64,000 bases of DNA. It comes from Acinetobacter pullicarnis. GTDB lineage: Bacteria; Pseudomonadota; Gammaproteobacteria; Pseudomonadales; Moraxellaceae. Below the pieces are notes generated by a model, which made no database searches, was not told where the DNA came from, and saw only the letters and a list, made by a program, of their open reading frames with translations. Location of the stretch: the NCBI RefSeq assembly GCF_006352475.1, contig NZ_VCMZ01000001.1, forward strand, positions 3,472,001-3,536,000. The letters run 5' to 3'. Positions 9,309-19,295 of this stretch are shown here, piece after piece (positions within the stretch are counted from its first letter, which is position 1; each line of letters opens with the position of its first letter). Made by a program: the position numbers and the translations under genes.

Positions 9309-9425
9309 TCCAAGTATTTATAAAACCTCATGATTGTAACGGATTCTAATTCTGTTTTAAAAGCCTAAAAAATGTGCCAGACCGCCATTCATTACACATC
9401 ACATTTATTCTATGCCACAACAAAA

Positions 9426-9455
9426 AAGCGTCGAGCAACACGTTGCTGGACGCTT
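9426..9455 (-). terminator. Intrinsic terminator for the 9497-9835 gene
   Basis: 13-bp stem with one mismatch (AAGCGTCGAGCAA / TTGCTGGACGCTT) around CACG or similar. On the minus strand it is followed by TTTT, and it lies 42 bases past the stop of the small membrane-protein gene. Confidence 0.75.
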
Positions 9456-9496
9456 TATTTATTTCGCACGCTTCCGTTGTATCGCGCAGAATCTTA

Positions 9497-9835
9497 TTAA
9501 ATCTGAGTCGCCAAATAAGACAGAATAACCATCAGCAATAACATTGGAATATAACGATAAACCTGTAATACACGACGCTCAACCACAGAAAATAAATGCT
9601 CTTCGGTCAGTTTTAATGTTGAGGCCAGCAGTGCAAAAATAAAACCTAAAATACTTAATGCGCTAAACACGCTGATTACGGTAAATCCAATAAAGATCTG
9701 GCTGCTGCCTTCTGTGCTTTGCCAAAGTTGTAATAAGAAATCGTTGGCTGGCAATAAGGCTAAAATGAAAACGACAGACTTAAGCATTGACCAATGTAAT
9801 TGATTAACTTCATCTGACCATATTAATGCCTTCAT
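9497..9835 (-). CDS. Small three-helix membrane protein, unknown
   Basis: 112 residues with three hydrophobic stretches, roughly 16-36 (SMLKSVVFILALLPANDFL), 46-72 and 92-110. A charged loop (TEEHLFSVVERRVLQVYR) separates the second and third. No family is recognised; it is likely an inner-membrane protein. A 17-bp perfect palindrome 107 bases upstream of the start resembles a Fur-type operator (see 9942-9958). Its own terminator follows, so it is probably a single-gene unit. Confidence 0.6.
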   Translation of the reverse strand: MKALIWSDEVNQLHWSMLKSVVFILALLPANDFLLQLWQSTEGSSQIFIGFTVISVFSALSILGFIFALLASTLKLTEEHLFSVVERRVLQVYRYIPMLLLMVILSYLATQI

Positions 9836-9941
9836 ATTATCCTCCCGACCAAATTCAGCACATTGAGCCTATTATGCGAGATTTTAAACAAATAAGAAGT
9901 CTATTTTAATTCACAGTTTAACTTTATTGTAACCATCAAAT

Positions 9942-9958
9942 ATAAGAATAATTCTTAT
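9942..9958. promoter_or_regulatory. Fur-like palindrome
   Basis: ATAAGAATAATTCTTAT: two perfect 8-base arms around one A, in AT-rich DNA upstream of the small membrane-protein gene. Length and composition resemble Fur/ferric-uptake operators, but the match is by eye only. Confidence 0.3.
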
Positions 9959-10129
9959 TATTAATATCAAACAAAAATAAAAACCAAAATCAAATAAATA
10001 CAGGTACTTATATTATAGTTTTTTACTAGCCAATATTATTAAAAACCATTATCACTTCACTTTATTGATATTAACCAATTAAAATGAAGTGATTAATTAA
10101 ACACTTCCATTTAGAAAAATATTTAACAA

Positions 10130-10567
10130 TTAAGGTTTATAGAAAATGTCTGCATTGCTGTCTTCACCACCGGTCTTACCATCAGCGCCAAAAGAATATA
10201 GATCATAGGCACGACCTTCAGAACCAGGGTTTACATATTGAATATCATTGTCCCAACTGTCTTTCGGATAGCCACCCTTAATATAACCGCCTGGCACCCA
10301 ACTTTTAACCGTTGCAGGTTGATGAATTAACGCATCTAACCCACCTTCTTGTGCCGTTGGATAGTGATTATTATCCATTTTATATTGATCTAAGGCACCG
10401 GCAACAGACTTTAATGTAAGTACTGTGGTATCCACTTTTGCCTTATCAGCACGTCCCATTACATTGGGAACCACTAATGCAGCCAATACACCTAAAATCA
10501 CAATAACCACCATGACCTCAATAAGTGTGAATCCGGATTGCTTACCTGGGTAGATCTTCCTTTGCAT
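10130..10567 (-). CDS. gspG: Type II secretion major pseudopilin GspG
   Basis: Major pseudopilin of the type II secretion machine; forms the periplasmic pseudopilus that pushes folded exoproteins through the outer-membrane secretin. The prepilin signal is clear: KQSG then FTLIEVMVV, with cleavage after G12 and Glu at +5 (E17), followed by the hydrophobic N-methylation helix. The globular part has the family's ALDQYKMDNNHYPTAQEGL region and a Ca-binding-type C-terminus ending GEDSNADIFYKP. 145 residues is the usual length. It lies 48 bases downstream of gspF on the same strand. Confidence 0.96.
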   Translation of the reverse strand: MQRKIYPGKQSGFTLIEVMVVIVILGVLAALVVPNVMGRADKAKVDTTVLTLKSVAGALDQYKMDNNHYPTAQEGGLDALIHQPATVKSWVPGGYIKGGYPKDSWDNDIQYVNPGSEGRAYDLYSFGADGKTGGEDSNADIFYKP

Positions 10568-10615
10568 TTAAAGTCTCTCTTTAAAAATGTCTTACAAAAT
10601 ATTGAGTTCTAAGCG

Positions 10616-11821
10616 CTAAACCATATTATTCATATTCACAATTGGGAGCATTACCGCAATCACAATCACCAATACAATCGCTGCCATAAACACCAACATC
10701 AGTGGTTCTAACAGTGCCAATAGGGTTGAAATAAATGCGGTCACTTCACGATCTTGCATATCAGAAGCACGTGACAACATACGATCCAATTCACCTGAAG
10801 TTTCACCACTTTTAATCATTTGTACCATCATTGGTGGAAAATAACCACAACGCTCTAATTGCGTTCCTAGGCTTCCACCTTCGATCACCTTTTCTGCTGC
10901 AATATTGATTGCATCGCGAATGACCCAATTGCTGCTGACGGCTGCACCAATTTTCAATGCGTCGACCAATGGCACACCAGACTGCGTGAGAATAGACAAG
11001 GTACTGGCAAAACGTGATGAGTTTATACCACGCGATAATTTACCGAATAATGGCAATTTGAGCACCAAACGATCAAACGCATAGTGACCAGAAGCACTTC
11101 TTAAAAAACGCAATAACAATACCGTCATGACTCCTAAACCCAGCAACATAAATGGCCAAGTTTGTCGAATCAGGTCACTGGCTTTCATTAAGGCAACCGT
11201 AATCCACGGTAAAGCTTGTTTGCTTTGATCAAAGGTTTTGACAATATCGGGGACCACATAAGTCATCAGTCCCATCACAATCGCAAAAGACATCAGCATT
11301 AAAATAATTGGGTAAATCATTGCCCCTTGTATTTTCTTTTGCATGGCAAAACGATTTTCAGTGTAATCCGAGAGCTGATCTAAAATTAAATCTAAATGGC
11401 CCGAACGCTCACCCGCAGCAATGGTGGCGATATATAAATCTGGAAAACGTCCACCTTGCTGCATGCCTTGTGCCAAGGTATGCCCTTCTAAAACCTTACT
11501 GCGAACAGAGAGCAGTAGATTTTGAACATGGGCTTTTTCATTCTGCTTCGCCACGGCGCGCAGTGCTTCTTCAAGCGGAATTGCAGCGGCAACCAAGACC
11601 GATAATTGTCGCGTCATCAGCGCCAAATCATAGGCTGTAAATTTTTTCTGAAAAAATGAAGAACCTGTATTTTTTTCTTTTTGCTCAACCGCAGCGACAC
11701 TGAGCGGCGTCCAATCCTTATCACGCAATTGTTGTCGAACTTGACGTGCAGAATCTCCCTCAAGCACACCTTTGTGTTGCTTGCCAGAGACGTCCAGTGC
11801 TGTAAATTGATATGCAGGCAT
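10616..11821 (-). CDS. gspF: Type II secretion inner-membrane protein GspF
   Basis: 401 residues; platform protein of the type II secretion system that works with ATPase GspE. It has two T2SSF domains (about 70-195 and 270-395), each ending in hydrophobic helices. Diagnostic stretches are LLSVRSKVLEGHTLAQGM, FPDLYIATIAAGERSGHLD and its repeat FPPMMVQMIKSGETSGELD, plus a terminal membrane helix near 370-395. It precedes gspG in transcription, a pair that stands apart from other gsp genes here. Divergent from priA across 154 bases. Confidence 0.95.
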   Translation of the reverse strand: MPAYQFTALDVSGKQHKGVLEGDSARQVRQQLRDKDWTPLSVAAVEQKEKNTGSSFFQKKFTAYDLALMTRQLSVLVAAAIPLEEALRAVAKQNEKAHVQNLLLSVRSKVLEGHTLAQGMQQGGRFPDLYIATIAAGERSGHLDLILDQLSDYTENRFAMQKKIQGAMIYPIILMLMSFAIVMGLMTYVVPDIVKTFDQSKQALPWITVALMKASDLIRQTWPFMLLGLGVMTVLLLRFLRSASGHYAFDRLVLKLPLFGKLSRGINSSRFASTLSILTQSGVPLVDALKIGAAVSSNWVIRDAINIAAEKVIEGGSLGTQLERCGYFPPMMVQMIKSGETSGELDRMLSRASDMQDREVTAFISTLLALLEPLMLVFMAAIVLVIVIAVMLPIVNMNNMV

Positions 11822-11975
11822 AATAATGCTCTAATCGTTTAAGTTTTTTTGTTGAAAGAGTTGATTATGACCATAAAAATCATTCATATTCTTCATTATT
11901 CTCAACCGCCAACACTCTAACATATGCCCACCCTGATCTCGATATGATTTCACTTTAATGCGCCCCTAATTGAAT

Positions 11976-14225
11976 ATGCCAAATTCTGTAGATCCAAATT
12001 CCCCCATTTACCGCATTCGTGTTGCGGTGCCTGTGCATCTCTACGATTGTTTTGATTACAAGCTGAGTGCCGAACAATATCAACAAGCACACATTGGCGC
12101 ACGTGTTGCAATCTCTTTCGGTCGTCGACATCTGATTGGTGTCATTGTCGAAAAAATTCCCACTGATGTTCCACTCAATAGCAGCTTTCAACTTAAAGCC
12201 ATCGATGCGCTGTTAGATGATCGTGCGATTCTAAATGAACAAGTTTTAAGTTTGTTGACATGGTCTGCAAATTATTATCAATTTCCATTGGGTGAGGTTA
12301 TACAAACCGCGTTACCAAGCTTACTGCGCCAAGGTAAACCTTATAACTTGTTGGCCACCGTTTGGAATGTTCTCAAACCTAGTGCAGAAAATGAACTTAA
12401 ACGCTCCGAAAAACAGCGCAATGCTTATAAATTATTAAGTGTACATCCTCAAGGCACCTCAGAACATCTGTTAAATTTAAGCGGCATTGAAAACAGCACA
12501 TTAAAAGCTTTACAAAAAAAAGGCCTGATTGATACGGCGTTAAAACCACAAGATTTCAGTGCCCCTCCGGTGCAAATGGCACAAATGCCACTCACTGCCA
12601 ATCCCGATCAACGCTTGGCCATTCAACAAATTTTAAAAGCACAAAATAAATACCAAGCCTTTTTACTCGATGGCTTAACGGGCAGTGGTAAAACGGAAGT
12701 CTATTTACAAGTGATGCAAGAAGTCCTTAAAAAAGGCAAACAGGTTTTGGTCTTGGTGCCTGAAATCGGCTTAACCCCACAAACGATTGATCGTTTCCAA
12801 TCACGTTTTCATTGTCATATTGCTTTACTGCACTCGGGCCTCAATGACAGTAAACGCTTACAAGCATGGCAATATGCAGAAACGGGAAAGGCCGCGATTA
12901 TTTTAGGCACCCGTTCTGCCATCTATACCCCGATGCCAAATTTGGGATTGATCATTTTAGATGAAGAACATGATCTGTCGTTTAAACAACAAGAAGGCTT
13001 TCGCTACCATGCCCGCGATGTCGGTTTATACCGTGCTGCATTGGCCAAATGCCCCATTATCTTAGGCTCAGCCACCCCAAGCATCGACAGTTATCATTTG
13101 GTTGAACAAGGCAAGTTGACCTGCTTAGAGCTCAATCAACGTGCCGGTAATGCCATCATGCCAAAGATGCATGTTATCGATTTGAAAATCGCAAAAAAAC
13201 AGCATGGCATGAGCCAACAATTGTTAGATGAAATTGGAAAATGCTTAGCGCGCAAAGAACAAGTGCTTATTTTTCTCAATCGACGCGGTTATGCACCCGT
13301 GTTGCTGTGTGAACAATGCGCTTGGCAAGCCAATTGTCCACATTGCGATGCGCATCTCACCTTACATTATCAACCCTATAGCCACTTGCATTGCCACCAT
13401 TGCAGTACCATTCAGCGCTTACCCAGCGCCTGTCCTGCATGTCATCACACCAGTTTAAAACCGATTGGGATGGGCACTGCCAAAGTTGAGGCCAGTCTAC
13501 AAGAACTATTTCCAGATCAACTCATTATTCGGGTTGATCGCGACTCGACCAGTCGGGTTGGCAGTTGGCAGAAAATTCAGGAACAAATTCATCAAAATAA
13601 ATCGGCCATTTTATTGGGCACACAAATGTTGGCCAAGGGGCATCATTTTCCCTACGTCACTTTGGTTGCGATTTTAGATATTGATGCTGGGCTGCTCAGT
13701 GTTGACTTTCGAGCGCCAGAACGAACCGCACAATTGATCGTTCAAGTCGCAGGTCGTTCAGGTCGTGGTGAAAAGAAAGGTGATGTTTATTTACAAACCC
13801 ACAGGCCTGATCACCCCCTATTACTCACTCTGATTCACAAAGACTATCGCGCTTTTGCCAAGCAAACCTTGATTGAACGACAACAGGCATTATTACCGCC
13901 CTATCGTTATGCCGCATTGTTGCGCTGTGAGTCGAGAAGCCAAGAAAATAATCAGCAATTTCTAAAGCAGATGTCACAACAATTACAACAACAATCCACA
14001 CCTGTCCCATTACCGCCAGCATCACTGCCGCTGATTGATATTTGGGGACCGATTCCGGCACCAATGGAACGTAAAGCAGGTCGCTATCAAGCGCATATGG
14101 TTTTATTGTCGGCAGAGCGGGCAAAAATGCATTTTTATCTCAGACATTGGTGGCAACAGCTACTCAAAGAAAAACCATCAGATTTAAAAATTTCGATTGA
14201 TATCGATCCTCAAGAGCTGAATTAA
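11976..14225 (+). CDS. priA: Primosomal replication restart helicase PriA
   Basis: 749 residues; 3'-5' superfamily 2 helicase that recognises stalled forks and reloads the replisome. An N-terminal DNA-binding part (1-100; VHLYDCFDYKL) is followed by Walker A GLTGSGKTEVY near 233-243 and DEEH near 328. A zinc-binding insert near 446-490 has the CEQCAWQANCPHC and HCHHC...CPAC cysteines, and a helicase C domain carries QMLAKGHHFPYVTLV and VAGRSGRG. An in-frame TTG lies 2 codons upstream; I prefer ATG 11976 although no strong ribosome site precedes either. Divergent from gspF. Confidence 0.95.
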   Translation: MPNSVDPNSPIYRIRVAVPVHLYDCFDYKLSAEQYQQAHIGARVAISFGRRHLIGVIVEKIPTDVPLNSSFQLKAIDALLDDRAILNEQVLSLLTWSANYYQFPLGEVIQTALPSLLRQGKPYNLLATVWNVLKPSAENELKRSEKQRNAYKLLSVHPQGTSEHLLNLSGIENSTLKALQKKGLIDTALKPQDFSAPPVQMAQMPLTANPDQRLAIQQILKAQNKYQAFLLDGLTGSGKTEVYLQVMQEVLKKGKQVLVLVPEIGLTPQTIDRFQSRFHCHIALLHSGLNDSKRLQAWQYAETGKAAIILGTRSAIYTPMPNLGLIILDEEHDLSFKQQEGFRYHARDVGLYRAALAKCPIILGSATPSIDSYHLVEQGKLTCLELNQRAGNAIMPKMHVIDLKIAKKQHGMSQQLLDEIGKCLARKEQVLIFLNRRGYAPVLLCEQCAWQANCPHCDAHLTLHYQPYSHLHCHHCSTIQRLPSACPACHHTSLKPIGMGTAKVEASLQELFPDQLIIRVDRDSTSRVGSWQKIQEQIHQNKSAILLGTQMLAKGHHFPYVTLVAILDIDAGLLSVDFRAPERTAQLIVQVAGRSGRGEKKGDVYLQTHRPDHPLLLTLIHKDYRAFAKQTLIERQQALLPPYRYAALLRCESRSQENNQQFLKQMSQQLQQQSTPVPLPPASLPLIDIWGPIPAPMERKAGRYQAHMVLLSAERAKMHFYLRHWWQQLLKEKPSDLKISIDIDPQELN

Positions 14226-14385
14226 ATTAAATATGTTCATTTAATAAATCACCTGATGTTGGCCTATATGTAATATCAAAACATAGATTTAGCAATAAAA
14301 GATCTAGCAATAACAGCAGCGCAGACATACCTCACGGCTGTTGTGTAGAATGCTTGGTAAATGAATTTAGGTTTAGGGCAAGTTC

Positions 14386-16302
14386 ATGTCATTATTATTA
14401 CAAACTACCTTATTTCTTGCTGCCGCACTGATCATTGTGCCTTTAGCAAAAAAACTAGGCATTGCCACGGTATTGGGTTACTTATTGACGGGAATTATTC
14501 TCGGCCCAAGCGTATTCAATATTGCCAATGACCCTGCCGCCATTATGCAGTTGGCGGAGTTCGGGGTTATTTTATTGATGTTCCTAATTGGTCTTGAACT
14601 TCGCCCACAACGTCTTTGGGAAATGCGCAGCTCAATTTTTGTCAGTGGCAGTGCACAAGTACTGCTCACTGGTGCCGTACTCATGTTACTGATGTGGCTA
14701 TTGCTTGGACAAAGTCTGAGTGTCAGTTTTGTGCTTGGGTTCGCCTTGGCACTTTCTTCCACTGCTTTTGTCTTGCAATTACTCTCCGAAAAACAACAAC
14801 TCAACACCAATTATGGGCAACGCTCTTTTTCAATTTTACTGTTTCAAGATATCGCAGCAATTCCATTATTAGCAGTGATTCCGCTGCTGGCGATCCATCA
14901 ACAAAGCAGCAATCATGGGATTGCTTATTTCGCGGCCATTATTGCCGCCTTTACTGGATTGTTTTTATTTAGCCGCTATGTAATGCGTCCATTTTTTCGC
15001 TTTGTGGCCAAAAGTGGTGCGACAGAACTGATTACTGCTGTGGGCCTATTCATCGTCTTGGCCGTGGTACTGCTGATGGATACCTTGGCGATTAGCACCA
15101 CCTTAGGTGCCTTCTTCACAGGCGTGCTATTGGCCGACTCTGAATTTAGACATGAAATTGAAGCCAGCATTACCCCATTTAAGGGCTTATTACTCGGTCT
15201 ATTTTTTATGACCGTGGGCATGACCACCCAGTTGTCGTTGTTCCAGGAAATGCCACTCCTGATTATCGGTGGGGCGATTGCCTTGATGTTAATCAAAGCT
15301 TTGGTAATTCTTGGAGTTGCACGCTACCAAAACAACAATTGGCGTGACAGCCTGATGCTCGCTACTTGTTTGGCACAAGGTGGGGAATTTGCCTTTGTCA
15401 TTATGAATGTCGCTAAAAGTGAGAAGGTGTTGAGTGCAGCGCTCGTTGAACCTGCAACCCTGATCGTGACCCTATCTATGGTGCTCACCCCAATCGCCTA
15501 CTGGTTGGTTTCGCGCTATATTGTCCCTCGCATTGAACAACCAGTCGATGCAGCCTATGACGATATCCCAGATCAGCATCCACCGATTATCATTGCTGGC
15601 TTTGGACGCTTTGGGCAAATTATCGCTCGACTGGCTCATATGCAACACCTCCGCTTTACTGCTATCGACAACAATTTACAACGCATTGATTTTGTCAGAC
15701 GCTATGGCGGTAAATTGTATTATGGCGATGCCACGCAACCTGAGTTACTCCGATCCTCAGGCATCCATACCGCCAAAGTGTTTATCTTGGCGATTGATGA
15801 TGTCGAAGATTCGATGGTTATCGCCCGTCATATCCGCTTGAATTATCCTGAACTCAACATTTTAGCCCGTGCACGTGATCGCTATCATGTCCATTTGCTG
15901 CGAGATTTAGGCATTAGTCATATTTGGCGTGAAACCTATCTTTCGTCTTTGGGCATGGCCTACCGTGCCCTGTGCTTACTGGGGATCACTGAATCACATG
16001 CTGCTAAAAGTGTTGAACTTTTCCGTGATTATGATGAGCAGATGCTGGCACAGCAGCAACGTATCTATACCGATGAACAAAAAGTCTTCGAAAGCTATAA
16101 GGGCTTTTTAAATGAGCTCGAACAATTATTTGAAAATGATGCGCAAGCCACCGAGGCGCATCTCAGACAACAAGCCGGAAGCGATGATGAAGAAGATGCA
16201 GATGCAGATGACCCGCAGCACAACTTAGATGAACCTGCACCGAATGAATTCAATGTGCAGAGCAGAGATCGACTGGATATTCGCAGAAACGAGCAAGATT
16301 AA
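14386..16302 (+). CDS. Kef-type monovalent cation:proton antiporter (CPA2)
   Basis: 638 residues. About 12-13 membrane helices fill residues 1-385, with the family's VLGYLLTGIILGP, FLIGLELRPQRLW and LALSSTAFVLQLLSEK motifs and the FQDIAAIPLLA ion-site helix. A TrkA-N/RCK nucleotide-binding domain starts near residue 400 (IIIAGFGRFGQIIARL, then an acidic Asp in TAIDNNL). The C-terminal tail is strongly acidic (DDEEDADADD). This is the KefB/KefC arrangement of K+/H+ antiporters; the glutathione adduct response cannot be judged here, and no kefF/kefG partner is nearby. A single-gene unit 50 bases before hslO. Confidence 0.9.
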   Translation: MSLLLQTTLFLAAALIIVPLAKKLGIATVLGYLLTGIILGPSVFNIANDPAAIMQLAEFGVILLMFLIGLELRPQRLWEMRSSIFVSGSAQVLLTGAVLMLLMWLLLGQSLSVSFVLGFALALSSTAFVLQLLSEKQQLNTNYGQRSFSILLFQDIAAIPLLAVIPLLAIHQQSSNHGIAYFAAIIAAFTGLFLFSRYVMRPFFRFVAKSGATELITAVGLFIVLAVVLLMDTLAISTTLGAFFTGVLLADSEFRHEIEASITPFKGLLLGLFFMTVGMTTQLSLFQEMPLLIIGGAIALMLIKALVILGVARYQNNNWRDSLMLATCLAQGGEFAFVIMNVAKSEKVLSAALVEPATLIVTLSMVLTPIAYWLVSRYIVPRIEQPVDAAYDDIPDQHPPIIIAGFGRFGQIIARLAHMQHLRFTAIDNNLQRIDFVRRYGGKLYYGDATQPELLRSSGIHTAKVFILAIDDVEDSMVIARHIRLNYPELNILARARDRYHVHLLRDLGISHIWRETYLSSLGMAYRALCLLGITESHAAKSVELFRDYDEQMLAQQQRIYTDEQKVFESYKGFLNELEQLFENDAQATEAHLRQQAGSDDEEDADADDPQHNLDEPAPNEFNVQSRDRLDIRRNEQD

Positions 16303-16352
16303 CTTGTGTTTTTTAGGATTGACTCCATCAATACCAAGATTTGGAGAATATT

Positions 16353-17228
16353 ATGTCTGATTTACGTCAACGCTTTTATATTGAAAACTGTCCGATTCGT
16401 GGTGAAGTCGTCCATTTAGAACAAGCCCTACACACCATTCTGGCACAGCGCGATTATGCCGAAGCCATTAAAGTCCTGCTCGGAGAAATGCTTACAGCCA
16501 CTGCGTTGTTGGCCAGTACACTGAAAATCCAAGGCCGTATTAGCCTACAGATTCAGGCTGAAGGCAGCTTTAAATGGGCCATGGCCGAATGTAACCATTT
16601 GGGTGAAATACGTGCGTTGGCCGACTATGAAGCCGATCCACGCTTTGACCATGCTCAGGACAGTTCGACCGTGCTTGCAACCTTGGTCAGTCCAGTATTG
16701 TTTATCAACATCGAACCTGAAAAAGGCGAGCGCTATCAAGGAATTGTACCTTTAGATAAGGCCACCTTGGCAGGCTGCCTCATGCAGTACTACGACTTAT
16801 CGGCACAGATTCCGACCAAGATTGTGTTGGCCAGTACCACACAATGTGCAGGCGGTTTACTGATTCAATTGCTGCCACGCAACAGCGAAGAAGAACAACA
16901 GCTGATTGATGACGATCTATGGCCACGAATCAATCTACTCACTGAAACGCTAAAAGCAGATGAATTGATTGAACTGGATGCCCAAGAAATTCTCTATCGT
17001 TTATATAACGAAGAAGACGTGCGTCTGCCCGAGGTTGAACAATTAAAATTTGCCTGCACCTGTTCCAAAGCACGTTGTGCAGATGCATTGATTCAAATTG
17101 GCGTAAATGCAGTCAAAGAAACACTAGATATACAAAACCCGATCCAAATGGATTGTCAATTTTGTAACAGCCACTATCAATTCAGCGCTGAAGAAGCCCT
17201 CGGTTTATTTGGCCAACACCTGAGCTAA
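16353..17228 (+). CDS. hslO: Redox-regulated chaperone Hsp33
   Basis: 291 residues. A holdase activated by oxidation and unfolding; zinc keeps it inactive when reduced. The C-terminal zinc switch is intact: C235-x-C237 (CTCSKARC) and C268-x2-C271 (CQFC), with the family's 30-residue spacing. The N-terminal domain has the GRISLQIQAEGSFKWAMAEC and GYL/GIVPLDKATLAGCL-type segments. ATG 16353 was chosen because TTGGAGAA lies 8 bases upstream; the frame is open 4 codons further. Confidence 0.95.
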   Translation: MSDLRQRFYIENCPIRGEVVHLEQALHTILAQRDYAEAIKVLLGEMLTATALLASTLKIQGRISLQIQAEGSFKWAMAECNHLGEIRALADYEADPRFDHAQDSSTVLATLVSPVLFINIEPEKGERYQGIVPLDKATLAGCLMQYYDLSAQIPTKIVLASTTQCAGGLLIQLLPRNSEEEQQLIDDDLWPRINLLTETLKADELIELDAQEILYRLYNEEDVRLPEVEQLKFACTCSKARCADALIQIGVNAVKETLDIQNPIQMDCQFCNSHYQFSAEEALGLFGQHLS

Positions 17229-17457
17229 TTAGGCGGTAATGCCCCGAACTGAACAGTGTAAATACAAGCCAAGACCTGTATGGCTGTCTCAGTTTGGGAA
17301 ATTTGACCCACTTTCAAAGTAAGCTGCATGTCACTTTAATGATCATTTAAGATACCGTTGCGTTAAAAATTGAAACAAAATCACCGCTTATTAAGACTAT
17401 GAAGTGTTCCCAATTTGCCCAATAATCAAAACAACTGTTTTAATGTGACACTTCAAC

Positions 17458-18417
17458 ATGGCAAAAAATTATTATGAAGTCCTAGCTGTTGGTCGTGATG
17501 CTAGTCCTGAACAAATCAAAAAATCTTATCGTAAACTTGCTCGAAAATACCATCCTGACATAAGTAAAGAAGCTGATGCAGAAGAACAGATGCAATCGAT
17601 TAATGTCGCCTATGACACTTTAAGTAACGCTGAAAAGAAAAAAGAATATGACTTTTCACTAGATCACCCGCATGCACAAGCCAACTATGCTGGACAATCG
17701 GGTGCTGATGGTTTTTCTGGTGCTGGTCAACGCCACAGTTATTCTCACGGGGGCGGTGACTTTGGCGGTTTTGAAGACCTATTTGGACGTTTTGGTGCAG
17801 GCTTTGGCGGTGGTCGTACGCAAGACTTTTCCCAAGGCAGATCAAGTCAGCAAGCCTATGCAGGTGAAGACCAACATGTCCGCATCGAGGTTGAGATTGA
17901 GGTCGCCTATCATGGTACAACCCAACAATTTACCCTACAAATTCCAAGTTATACCCCAATGGGCGAAGTCGAGATGCAACGTAAGACTTTAGAGGTCAAA
18001 ATTCCCAAAGGGATCAAGCAAGGGCAACAGATTCGCCTCGCCAATCAAGGGCAACAGGGCGTACAAGGGGGCAAAAATGGCGACCTCTATGTGGAAATAA
18101 ACTATAAAGAAACCGATAAAATTCACGTGGATGGTGCCAATGTGCATTACACCATTAACGTCGCGCCTTGGGAAATCGCACTCGGACAAAGCATTGAAAT
18201 TGACAGTCCCGCAGGTAAAGTCAATGTCACGCTACCCAAGACAGCCAAAAATGGCCAACAACTGCGTTTGGTCGACAAAGGTATTCCAAGTAAAACACCT
18301 GGGCATCTCTATCTCAAATTGAATATTGTGATTCCCGCAGCCAATACCGAGGCAGAACAACAGGCCTACCAACAGTTGGCTGAAAGTTTCAATCATTTCA
18401 ATCCACGTAAGTCATAA
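17458..18417 (+). CDS. cbpA: DnaJ-class co-chaperone CbpA
   Basis: 319 residues: a J domain (1-70) with the HPD triplet at 32-34, then a Gly/Phe-rich linker (about 78-130) and two DnaJ C-terminal beta domains. There is no cysteine zinc-finger region, which separates CbpA from DnaJ. It stimulates DnaK ATPase and also binds curved DNA. cbpM follows 12 bases downstream, the classical pair, which supports the name. The 229-base gap before it contains no clear heat-shock promoter that I could align with confidence. Confidence 0.95.
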   Translation: MAKNYYEVLAVGRDASPEQIKKSYRKLARKYHPDISKEADAEEQMQSINVAYDTLSNAEKKKEYDFSLDHPHAQANYAGQSGADGFSGAGQRHSYSHGGGDFGGFEDLFGRFGAGFGGGRTQDFSQGRSSQQAYAGEDQHVRIEVEIEVAYHGTTQQFTLQIPSYTPMGEVEMQRKTLEVKIPKGIKQGQQIRLANQGQQGVQGGKNGDLYVEINYKETDKIHVDGANVHYTINVAPWEIALGQSIEIDSPAGKVNVTLPKTAKNGQQLRLVDKGIPSKTPGHLYLKLNIVIPAANTEAEQQAYQQLAESFNHFNPRKS

Positions 18418-18429
18418 GGGAGTCGCATC

Positions 18430-18762
18430 ATGACCCAATTACATTATCGTGAAATTGTTTGTGAAGGACGTTTTGACGCTGAAGTTTTAGATGAGCAGCA
18501 GTTCTTTGACTTACACCATTTTGCTCAAGTCTGTGGTCAAAATCCTGAATGGGTTTTACAACTACTTGAATATGAAATATTGCCTACACGTAGCCAACAA
18601 GCCACACAACACTTCCATGCCGAAGACATTGCTCGGGCGCGCCGTGCCTATCGTCTACAACGTGATTTTGAGGCAAGCTTTGCTGCAGTTGCCATGATGA
18701 TGGACTTAATTGATGAACTTCAACAATTAAGACAACAAACGCGGTACAGTCAGAACAAATAA
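18430..18762 (+). CDS. cbpM: Chaperone modulator CbpM
   Basis: 110 residues with a MerR-like all-helical fold (EQQFFDLHHFAQVCGQNPEWVLQLLEYEILP near 20-53) and a helical tail. CbpM binds the CbpA J domain and blocks its co-chaperone and DNA-binding activities. Its position directly after cbpA, with a GGGAG ribosome site 8 bases before ATG, indicates one transcript and stoichiometric control. Confidence 0.9.
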   Translation: MTQLHYREIVCEGRFDAEVLDEQQFFDLHHFAQVCGQNPEWVLQLLEYEILPTRSQQATQHFHAEDIARARRAYRLQRDFEASFAAVAMMMDLIDELQQLRQQTRYSQNK

Positions 18763-18876
18763 AAAACAATTCGAAACTTTATGTTAAATTAACTGGCAGG
18801 TTATAAAATCGCCTGCCATTATGGTTGTTTTCTACGCATGTTTAAGTGAACACAGTGAACGAGGTGCAATGATCCA

Positions 18877-19164
18877 ATGAACATCAAAGTCATGAACAAA
18901 AAGCTCAAAAATATGTTTCCAGAATATAGCGAATTGATGTCAGAACTCAGACAATCCAATCCGCATTTCGCCAAAATGCTCGAATCTCACGATGTGCTCG
19001 ATAGACAGATCACCCATCTAGAACTCAATCCCGTTCATGCCATCAACGACAACGATGATATCGAAACGCTGAAACGCAAAAAATTAAAGTACAAAGATGA
19101 ACTGTATGCCTTGCTCAAACAAGCGCAGCACGGCAACGTTGACGCTGTGCAGCAATCAGACTAA
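18877..19164 (+). CDS. DUF465 (YdcH-family) small protein
   Basis: 95 residues, mostly helical and charged. Contains the DUF465 core: FPEYSELMSELRQSNPHFAKMLESHDVLDRQI near 15-46 and LKRKKLKYKDELYALLKQ near 68-85. The family is widespread, about 75 residues long and without an assigned function; a coiled-coil pair of helices is likely. Start at ATG 18877 after GAGGTGC; an internal ATG at 18892 would trim 5 residues. Confidence 0.78.
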   Translation: MNIKVMNKKLKNMFPEYSELMSELRQSNPHFAKMLESHDVLDRQITHLELNPVHAINDNDDIETLKRKKLKYKDELYALLKQAQHGNVDAVQQSD

Positions 19165-19202
19165 ACCTGAGTCAAATCTAGCATTACTTTAATCTATTGC
19201 TC

Positions 19203-19253
19203 AAATTGGGTCATATCAGCTTATCTTTCGGATCAGCAGATATGACCCAATTT
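19203..19253. terminator. Long stem-loop between convergent genes, probable bidirectional terminator
   Basis: A perfect 15-bp stem (AAATTGGGTCATATC / GATATGACCCAATTT) with a 21-base loop, centred between the DUF465 gene and corA, which converge. The T tract is short on both sides, so it may also act as a transcript-end stabiliser. Confidence 0.6.
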
Positions 19254-19295
19254 ATTCATCGGGTTAATTTGTTCAACCTGCTTCTGTTCATCCAA

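Noticed and set aside
17229..17457. Heat-shock promoter before cbpA
   Set aside because: TTGAAA and CCCAAT-like boxes are present but at the wrong distance for a sigma-32 promoter.
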